From Pseudomonas sp. Seg1 (lineage in GTDB: Bacteria; Pseudomonadota; Gammaproteobacteria; Pseudomonadales; Pseudomonadaceae): DNA of 64,000 nucleotides. The stretch is taken from contig NZ_AP021903.1 in NCBI RefSeq assembly GCF_018326005.1, positions 2,358,001 to 2,422,000 of the forward strand, given 5' to 3'. A program made the translations under genes and the position numbers. Positions within the stretch are counted from its first letter, which is position 1. Each line of letters opens with the position of its first letter. Under the pieces are notes generated by a model. That model saw only the letters and a list, made by a program, of their open reading frames with translations. It did no database searches and had not been told where the DNA came from. Below are positions 59,486-64,000 of this stretch, in pieces.

Positions 59486-59999
59486 CCGCGCGCAGCAGGG
59501 TGGCTTCACCTACTTGGGCGTGCTGTTCCTGATAGTGGTGATGGGCATGGGCCTGGCCAGTGCTGGCGAGTTGTGGTCGACCGCCTCGCGCCGTGACCGG
59601 GAGCGCCAGTTGCTCTGGGTCGGTACTCAATACGCACAGGCGTTGCGCAGCTACTACCGCAGTTCGCCGGGGCTGGCGCAGTACCCGAAAGAACTGGTGG
59701 ACCTGCTCGACGATCAGCGTTTTCCCGAGGCCAAACATCACTTGCGTCAGCTCTATCTGGACCCGATCGGTCAGGGTGAATGGGCGCTGCAACGCGGTTT
59801 CGACGGACGCATCACTGGCCTCAACAGCCCGTCGATCGAGCTGCCATTGAAGCAGGCGGACTTCCCGACGCAGTGGTCGGATTTCGAAGGCATGCAGCGT
59901 TATTCGGACTGGCAGTTTGTTGCCGAAAAGGCCTTTCTTGAAGGCACCAATGGCCCGGCGAAAGGCCAGTCGAGTCTGCCGCAGGCGTTGCAGCCATGA
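59460..59999 (+). CDS. pseudopilin-like protein with atypical leader
   Basis: The 179-residue protein (MAASMPSGNRAQQGGFTYLG) has a prepilin-like site at GGFTYLGVLFLIVVMGMGLA, but the residue at +5 is Gly or Leu rather than Glu, as in GspK-type tip pseudopilins or non-processed variants. The remainder is hydrophilic (RDRERQLLWVGTQYAQALRS and YPKELVDLLDDQRFPEAKHH). GGGAGG precedes ATG 59460. It overlaps csgE by four bases, which physically links the secretion and curli-export genes. Confidence 0.75.
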   Translation: MAASMPSGNRAQQGGFTYLGVLFLIVVMGMGLASAGELWSTASRRDRERQLLWVGTQYAQALRSYYRSSPGLAQYPKELVDLLDDQRFPEAKHHLRQLYLDPIGQGEWALQRGFDGRITGLNSPSIELPLKQADFPTQWSDFEGMQRYSDWQFVAEKAFLEGTNGPAKGQSSLPQALQP

Positions 60000-60388
60000 C
60001 TCGCCAATGGTGGTGCGCGCTGGTCCTCGCCGTTGCGGCGTGCTGCGCCAATGCCGGTGAAGAAGACGAAATGATGGGCTTCATCGTCGACGACACGATC
60101 TCGCACATCGGCCACGACTTTTACTACTCGTTCAGTGAACGCCTGCGTGACACCAGCCCGATGGATTTCAACCTGGTAGTGCGTGAGCGTCCCGACGCGC
60201 GCTGGGGCAGCCTGGTGACCGTGGAATATCAGCAACGCCTGGTGTATCGGCGCTTCCTGCCGCCGAACACCGTGGAACTGAAGGACGAGGCCTATGCGGC
60301 CGCCGACTGGGTTCGACGCCAGGTAGTCCAGCGCAAGCTGGAGGCTCTGTTGCAGGACACCACCGACCTTGAGAAGGACGAACTATGA
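59996..60388 (+). CDS. csgE: CsgE-like curli export factor
   Basis: The 130-residue protein has a signal peptide (MTRQWWCALVLAVAACCANA) and the CsgE signature: GFIVDDTISHIGHDFYYSFS, then MDFNLVVRERPDARWGSLVT, and a C-terminal helical part (YAAADWVRRQVVQRKLEALL). CsgE caps the CsgG pore and directs the curli subunit to it. The ATG overlaps the stop of the pseudopilin-like gene and its own stop overlaps csgF, so translation is coupled through from the secretion genes. Confidence 0.9.
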   Translation: MTRQWWCALVLAVAACCANAGEEDEMMGFIVDDTISHIGHDFYYSFSERLRDTSPMDFNLVVRERPDARWGSLVTVEYQQRLVYRRFLPPNTVELKDEAYAAADWVRRQVVQRKLEALLQDTTDLEKDEL

Positions 60389-60816
60389 ACAGCACAACGT
60401 TCTCACGGCGCAGCGGATTGTGGATCTCGGGGTTGTTGATCGGGCTCGCCAGCGCTGCCGCTGTCCAGGCCACTGAACTGGTCTACACGCCGGTCAACCC
60501 GTCGTTTGGCGGCAATCCGCTCAACGGCACTTGGTTGCTCAACAACGCTCAGGCGCAAAACGATCACGACGATCCGGACCTGAAAAGCCGTTCGAGCGTG
60601 GCCGGCACCTCGGCGCTGGAGCGCTTCACCAGTCAATTGCAATCGCGGCTGCTAGGGCAGTTGCTGGACAACATCTCCACTGGCAACACGGGGAGCCTGT
60701 CCACCGACTCTTTTATCGTCAACGTCATCGACGACTCCGGGGCACTGAGTATTGAAGTGACCGATCGAGCGACCGGTGAGGTTTCGGAAATTCAGGTGAA
60801 CGGCCTCAACCCATGA
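60385..60816 (+). CDS. csgF: CsgF-like curli assembly factor
   Basis: The 143-residue protein has a signal peptide (SGLWISGLLIGLASAAAVQA). The CsgF family stretch LVYTPVNPSFGGNPLNGTWL follows, then LLNNAQAQNDH, close to the FRNPNFGGNPNNG type motif that inserts into the CsgG channel. A Ser/Asn/Asp-rich beta C-terminus is present (TDSFIVNVIDDSGALSIEVT). In curli systems CsgF lies at the outer side of the pore and links it to the growing fibre. Here no CsgB or CsgA gene follows csgG. Confidence 0.9.
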   Translation: MNSTTFSRRSGLWISGLLIGLASAAAVQATELVYTPVNPSFGGNPLNGTWLLNNAQAQNDHDDPDLKSRSSVAGTSALERFTSQLQSRLLGQLLDNISTGNTGSLSTDSFIVNVIDDSGALSIEVTDRATGEVSEIQVNGLNP

Positions 60817-60845
60817 CGGGCTGACGGTTCCGGGGAGTGATGGAC

Positions 60846-61706
60846 ATGAAAAAATTAATCGCGCTAGGGCTGATGTTGGCGACATTACAAGGGTGCAGTC
60901 TGCGTGAGCCGATGCCGGCCGAGCAGGACACCGAAACCCCGACCCTGACTCCAAGGGCCTCGACTTATTACGACTTGCTGAAGATGCCGCGCCCCAAGGG
61001 GCGGCTGATGGCGGTGGTGTACGGCTTCCGTGATCAGACCGGGCAGTACAAGCCGACGCCAGCGAGTTCGTTTTCCACCAGCGTGACCCAGGGCGCGGCG
61101 TCGATGTTGATGGACGCTATGCAGGCCAGTGGCTGGTTTGTGGTGTTGGAGCGGGAAGGTCTGCAGAACCTGTTGACCGAGCGCAAGATCATTCGCGCGT
61201 CGCAGAAGAAGCCGAATACGCCGGTGAATATTCAGGGTGAGCTGCCACCGTTGCAGGCGGCGAACATGATGCTTGAGGGCGGGATCATCGCTTATGACAC
61301 GAATGTGCGTAGCGGTGGGGAAGGGGCGCGGTATCTCGGGATCGATTTGCAGCGTGAGTATCGGGTGGATCAGGTGACGGTGAATTTGCGTGCGGTGGAT
61401 GTGCGTAGCGGGCAGGTGTTGGCGAATGTGATGACCAGTAAGACGATTTATTCGGTGGCGCGCAGTGCCGGGATTTTCAAGTTTATCGAGTTCAAGAAGT
61501 TGCTTGAGGCTGAGGTTGGGTATACGACGAATGAGCCGGCGCAGTTGTGTGTGTTGTCGGCGATTGAGGCGGCGGTGGGGCATATGGTGGCGCAGGGGAT
61601 TGAGCGGCGGTTGTGGCAGGTCGCGGGGGACGCTTCTACGCCTGGGCAGGATGATGTTTTGAATCGGTATTTGAGCCAGAACAAGGTTGATCCGGATGCC
61701 GAGTGA
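60846..61706 (+). CDS. csgG: CsgG-like outer-membrane export pore lipoprotein
   Basis: The 286-residue lipoprotein (MKKLIALGLMLATLQGC, lipobox LQGC) shows the CsgG family sequence: GRLMAVVYGFRDQTGQYKP, SFSTSVTQGAASMLMDAMQA, SGWFVVLEREGLQNLLTERK, and LGIDLQREYRVDQVTVNLRA ending the channel-forming region. CsgG forms the nonameric curli secretion pore. ATG 60846 was chosen because GGGGAG lies eight bases upstream; GTG 60837 and ATG 60840 are too close to it. This is the last gene of the long secretion operon, followed by a short hairpin and REP elements, with no curli subunit gene. Confidence 0.93.
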   Translation: MKKLIALGLMLATLQGCSLREPMPAEQDTETPTLTPRASTYYDLLKMPRPKGRLMAVVYGFRDQTGQYKPTPASSFSTSVTQGAASMLMDAMQASGWFVVLEREGLQNLLTERKIIRASQKKPNTPVNIQGELPPLQAANMMLEGGIIAYDTNVRSGGEGARYLGIDLQREYRVDQVTVNLRAVDVRSGQVLANVMTSKTIYSVARSAGIFKFIEFKKLLEAEVGYTTNEPAQLCVLSAIEAAVGHMVAQGIERRLWQVAGDASTPGQDDVLNRYLSQNKVDPDAE

Positions 61707-61712
61707 ACGTGG

Positions 61713-61736
61713 CGGCCTTCGGGCCGACCAGGTTTT
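61713..61736 (+). terminator. possible terminator after csgG
   Basis: CGGCC-TTCG-GGCCG forms a stable five-pair tetraloop hairpin, with a short T-run (GGTTTT) six bases later. It is seven bases after the csgG stop. Confidence 0.4.
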
Positions 61737-61754
61737 GCCGATGTACTCGGTTCC

Positions 61755-61940
61755 CACCTGTAGGAGCTAGCCCTGCTGGCGATAGCTATCTCTCAAACGC
61801 TGATGCTTTTGCGGATGCACCAGAAATTTGTGGGAGCTGGCTTGCCAGCGATGGCGGCCTTATAGCCGACCAATCTCTGGCAGATGTACTCAGTTCCAAC
61901 TGTGGGAGCGAGCCTGCTCGCGAAGGCTTTTTGTCAGGCG
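61755..61940. repeat. three REP elements in a row
   Basis: Single REP units start at about 61759 (TGTAGGAGCTAGCCCTGCTG), 61830 (TGTGGGAGCTGGCTTGCCAG) and 61902 (TGTGGGAGCGAGCCTGCTCG), all in the same orientation and of different classes. They are not paired as in REPINs, which makes this part of the array unusual compared with 45771-46258. Confidence 0.8.
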
Positions 61941-61984
61941 GTGGGGTTCTTTCTGGCTGAGTACATATCCATTTCTGCGGCAAC

Positions 61985-62305
61985 GGCTACCTAGGGTTCC
62001 GCCCTTACGGCGGGTCACTTTTTCCAGACGCCGAAAAAGTAACCAAAAAGGCTTGCTCCTACGTGCGGCCCGCTCGCTGAGGCTCGGGGTTCCTTCGCTC
62101 CGGGATCGATCCGGGCGCAGCGCCTACGGTTTGCTTCGCTGCACCTCCTCTCGCTGTGTTTGGCTGCGCCAAACGGTCGCTGCGCTCCCACGCCCGTATC
62201 AATCCCTCCGCTCAGCCTTCCGACGTCGCCCGTGGATCAAGATCAAGAGCTGCAGCCGAGCTAACGCTCATCCTGTTGAGTGGTGAGGAGCACAGCGTGC
62301 TCGGC
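61985..62305. repeat. long dispersed Pseudomonas repeat
   Basis: The stretch from about TAGGGTTCCGCCCTTACGGC through CACTTTTTCCAGACGCCGAA and TTCGCTCCGGGATCGATCCG is of a type I recall as dispersed in intergenic regions of many Pseudomonas genomes. It gives several open frames on both strands, none with a plausible start, and is best treated as a non-coding repeat. Copy number must be checked against a full genome. Confidence 0.55.
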
Positions 62306-62314
62306 TTTTGATCT

Positions 62315-62500
62315 TCGTAGGAGCTGGCTTGCTCGCGAAGGCGGCCTTACAGCCGACCAATCTCTTGCTGACAGAACGCGATTCAATTGTAGGAGTGAGC
62401 CTGCTCGCGATAGCTATCTCTCAGACTCAGTTGCCATTGCGGATGTACCCAAATCCTTGTGGGAGCTGGCTTGCCAGCGATGGCGATCTACGAGCCGACC
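62315..62500. repeat. three more REP elements
   Basis: REP units lie at about 62318 (GTAGGAGCTGGCTTGCTCGC), 62389 (TGTAGGAGTGAGCCTGCTCG) and 62459 (TGTGGGAGCTGGCTTGCCAG). With the three units upstream and the repeat between them they form a block of about 750 bases without genes. Parts of the tails (GCCGACCAATCTCT) recur at 61868 and 62355, a sign of local duplication. Confidence 0.8.
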
Positions 62501-62526
62501 AATTCCCGCCGGTTGCACACATTCAC

Positions 62527-62623
62527 TGTAGGAGCTGCCGAAGGCTGCGATCTTTTGACTCTGATTTTTTAAGATGAATATCAAGATCAAGATCAAAGAT
62601 CGCAGCCTGCGGCAGCTCCTACA
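62527..62623. repeat. inverted repeat of TGTAGGAGCTGCC type
   Basis: TGTAGGAGCTGCCGAAGGCT at the left and AGCCTGCGGCAGCTCCTACA at the right are inverted with few mismatches, both continuing into GCGATCTTTTGA-type sequence. It is another dispersed Pseudomonas palindrome, distinct from the REPINs. Confidence 0.8.
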
Positions 62624-62639
62624 CATGCGTATTTCAATT

Positions 62640-62971
62640 CGGAATGTTTAAAGGTTGTTTCGATTTTGCAGAACCTTCCCACAATGTTTTCAGGTTGTCC
62701 GTCGGACGTCCGGTCTCTAGCCTGTGTTCGTCGCTGCCAATTCAGCGACCGGGCGTGGAAACCCGAGTAACTACAGAGCGCACTAGCGCCATTCATAACG
62801 TATCCTTGCGCACCTTCACTGTGTGCACTTTGTTATGGCGGCTGTGCGTGGGAGACCTTGTGTCTGCCGGGTTGCCTCTGTCCCGGGTTTCCAACCTGCG
62901 TACAGCTGCCACCTATTCGCTTGGAAACCGAATGGGGGGCCAGCTATAACCGTCATACAGGGTAAATAATC
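62640..62971 (+). promoter_or_regulatory. long leader upstream of the DUF6124-like gene
   Basis: This stretch of about 330 bases holds no convincing gene. It contains sequence I associate with the conserved leaders of this small gene family in Pseudomonas (CAATTCAGCGACCGGGCGTG, GCGCCATTCATAACG, TGGAAACCGAATGGGGGGCC). Pairs such as GAAACCCG/CGGGTTTCC can form long-range helices (GGGCGTGGAAACCCG near 62751 with CGGGTTTCCAAC near 62884). It may be a structured 5' leader RNA; a regulator or ligand is not known to me. Confidence 0.4.
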
Positions 62972-63342
62972 ATGAAAAAACCAACACCCAACCCCCAGAA
63001 CCAGACACCAACACCACATCCCCCTACGCCTCCGTCGACAGCAAAAAACTCCACGAAGCCGCCGACCGCGCCCTCGATTTCTACCTCAACCCCACCGCCC
63101 ACATCATGTCCAGCGCCAACGAGCCGGAACCCATGTACCTCGCCAACCCCAGGTACAACACCGAATCCCTGCTCGCGAACGTCAGCGAAACCCTCGGCTC
63201 GGCCAGCGAAATGCTCATCAACTTCGCCGCTTCGCTGGAAAACTCACAGCGCAAAACCGCACTGGGCATCGCTCAAGTCGTCATGCTGGGCGAACTCGCC
63301 GTCAATCAAGCGCTGGATCACGTCGAGTTGAAGGATGGCTGA
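62972..63342 (+). pseudogene. DUF6124-like small protein gene with one-base frameshift
   Basis: The ATG at 62972 gives MKKPTPNPQNQ and then a low-quality Thr/Pro/Ser-rich frame. The next frame, entered at the C-tract 62992-62996, reads a family-like protein to 63342: PEPDTNTTSPYASVDSKKLH, then EAADRALDFYLNP, SLLANVSETLGSASEMLINF and ALGIAQVVMLGELAVNQALD. One additional C in the tract (six instead of five) would restore the frame from the ATG. I call it a frameshifted gene; a sequencing error, phase variation or slippage are alternatives. The product would be about 123 residues of unknown function. Confidence 0.7.
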
Positions 63343-63344
63343 TT

Positions 63345-63457
63345 GATCGTTCCCACGCTCTGCGTGGGAATGCAGCCCTTGACGCTCTGCGTCAAATTCG
63401 CGAGTTGGAACGCGGAGCGTCCCGAGAGGCATTCCCACGCAGAGCGTGGGAACGATC
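63345..63457. repeat. inverted repeat, GATCGTTCCCACGCTCTGCG type
   Basis: GATCGTTCCCACGCTCTGCG and CGCAGAGCGTGGGAACGATC are perfect inverted ends extended to about 29 bases, with a diverged internal pair (GACGCTCTGCGTC and GGAGCGTCC). It is a dispersed Pseudomonas intergenic palindrome starting three bases after the DUF6124-like stop. Confidence 0.85.
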
Positions 63458-63523
63458 AAAAGCGTAATGCCGATTTTGGCTACTCTACTGCTTCCTGACG
63501 GCTAACTATTTTTTGAGGAGCGT

Positions 63524-63742
63524 ATGGACCTTTCACCACCACTCGAAATCGACAGCGCAGCCTATGCAGAATTCTCAGTTCTGTGGGAAATGGGTTCTTT
63601 TGATAACCAGCGATTGGGACAAGCCTTCTACAACCATTTTCGCCTCCATCGGTTAAACGATCAGGTTTTGTTACAGGGACTTTACGAGGCTGACGGCAAG
63701 AAGGCTCGAGCTGCAATAAATCGCATATTTCATCTCAATTAA
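63524..63742 (+). CDS. small hydrophilic protein (72 aa)
   Basis: The 72-residue product (MDLSPPLEIDSAAYAEFSVL) is soluble and helical, without signal peptide, and contains EMGSFDNQRLGQAFYNHFRL and ends KKARAAINRIFHLN. GAGGAG lies at normal distance before the ATG, and a terminator follows, so it is probably a real single gene. I do not recognise a family; function unknown. Confidence 0.65.
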   Translation: MDLSPPLEIDSAAYAEFSVLWEMGSFDNQRLGQAFYNHFRLHRLNDQVLLQGLYEADGKKARAAINRIFHLN

Positions 63743-63763
63743 CTGAGTACTGAGATACAAAAA

Positions 63764-63797
63764 AAAACCGTGCCTCCACGGGAAGCACGGTTTCTTG
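63764..63797 (+). terminator. bidirectional hairpin terminator
   Basis: AAACCGTGC (63765-63773) and GCACGGTTT (63785-63793) form a nine-pair stem; the A-run before and TTTCTT after fit termination of the small gene and of the convergent toxin gene. Confidence 0.85.
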
Positions 63798-63818
63798 TGT
63801 TGAGACGAGGAAGCGATC

Positions 63819-64000
63819 TTAACCGGGGTCGCGTCGAGGGTACTCCTGACGCGCATGCAAGATGCTCACAATCTCAATGTGGTCCGCCACTTGATAAACG
63901 ACGAGATAGTTCGGGCTTACGACAATCTCTCGAGTGCCGGGAGAGCGGCCTTTGCGATACAGGTGTGGATGCCAACAAAGCGCAGATGTAGTTTTTACGA
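63819..64000 (-). CDS. RelE/ParE-family toxin, 3' part only
   Basis: The minus strand from the window edge encodes the last 60 residues of a ParE-like protein: WHPHLYRKGRSPGTREIVVS, then PNYLVVYQVADHIEIVSILH and ARQEYP before the stop at 63819. The pattern GTRE-VV-PNYLVVY-V and ILHARQ-YP is the hallmark of the RelE/ParE toxin superfamily, which poisons DNA gyrase or cuts ribosome-bound mRNA. Its start and its antitoxin gene, normally just upstream, lie outside the window. Confidence 0.85.
   Translation of the reverse strand, partial: VKTTSALCWHPHLYRKGRSPGTREIVVSPNYLVVYQVADHIEIVSILHARQEYPRRDPG

Noticed and set aside
61985..62305. Coding frames in the long repeat after csgG
   Set aside because: The frames on both strands have no ribosome binding site or recognisable product, and the sequence resembles a dispersed intergenic repeat.

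Overview
The window looks like chromosome of a fluorescent-group Pseudomonas. The coding regions are GC-rich, REP/REPIN palindromes of the GTGGGAGC...GCTCCCAC type are abundant, and there are YceK-type lipoproteins, an RtcR/RtcB operon and a DUF6124-type small gene with its usual long leader. No rRNA, canonical tRNA, CRISPR array or intact insertion sequence was seen.

Layout. 0-1.7 kb is a decayed phage remnant with frameshifted fragments and one intact small membrane protein. 1.9-2.8 kb holds three tandem paralogous lipoproteins with GTG starts. 3.3-10.1 kb is a complete RNA-repair locus: rtcR diverges from a sigma54 promoter that drives a Ro/TROVE protein gene, a tRNA-mimicking Y-like RNA, rtcB, a nucleotidyltransferase and rtcA, closed by a clear terminator. 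10.2-36.5 kb is ordinary accessory metabolism and regulation: VOC protein, ABC exporter, hydrolases, quinone oxidoreductase, MFS transporter, LysR, pirin, GlxA and AraC regulators, two homologous winged-helix/ATPase regulators meeting tail to tail, a DoxX-ABM-amidohydrolase-isochorismatase cluster, a cyclic-nucleotide-gated MscS channel and an esterase. It is interspersed with REPINs and other inverted repeats.

36.7-61.7 kb is the most remarkable part. It contains a 1943-residue MnxG-like multicopper oxidase (probable Mn(II) oxidase), a YncE-like propeller protein, two SCO-type copper chaperones, a c-type-cytochrome/periplasmic-binding fusion and a parvulin-like protein whose catalytic domain looks truncated. 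Around these are genes for an atypical type II secretion system (GspF, GspG, GspE, PilM/N/O/P-like proteins, a TPR-secretin lipoprotein and three pseudopilin-like proteins). The secretion operon runs by start/stop overlaps straight into csgE, csgF and csgG, the curli export genes, with no curli subunit gene nearby. Good sigma54 promoters precede the oxidase gene and the secretion operon, both with CCCC-N6-GGGG dyads just upstream; a third candidate precedes a lytic transglycosylase gene. I infer one RpoN-controlled metal-oxidation/export regulon in which the secretion system, and perhaps the CsgEFG pore, handles the oxidase or a partner.

61.7-63.5 kb is a repeat-rich non-coding stretch ending in a DUF6124-like gene with a one-base frameshift in a C-tract. 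The window ends in the 3' part of a RelE/ParE-family toxin gene.
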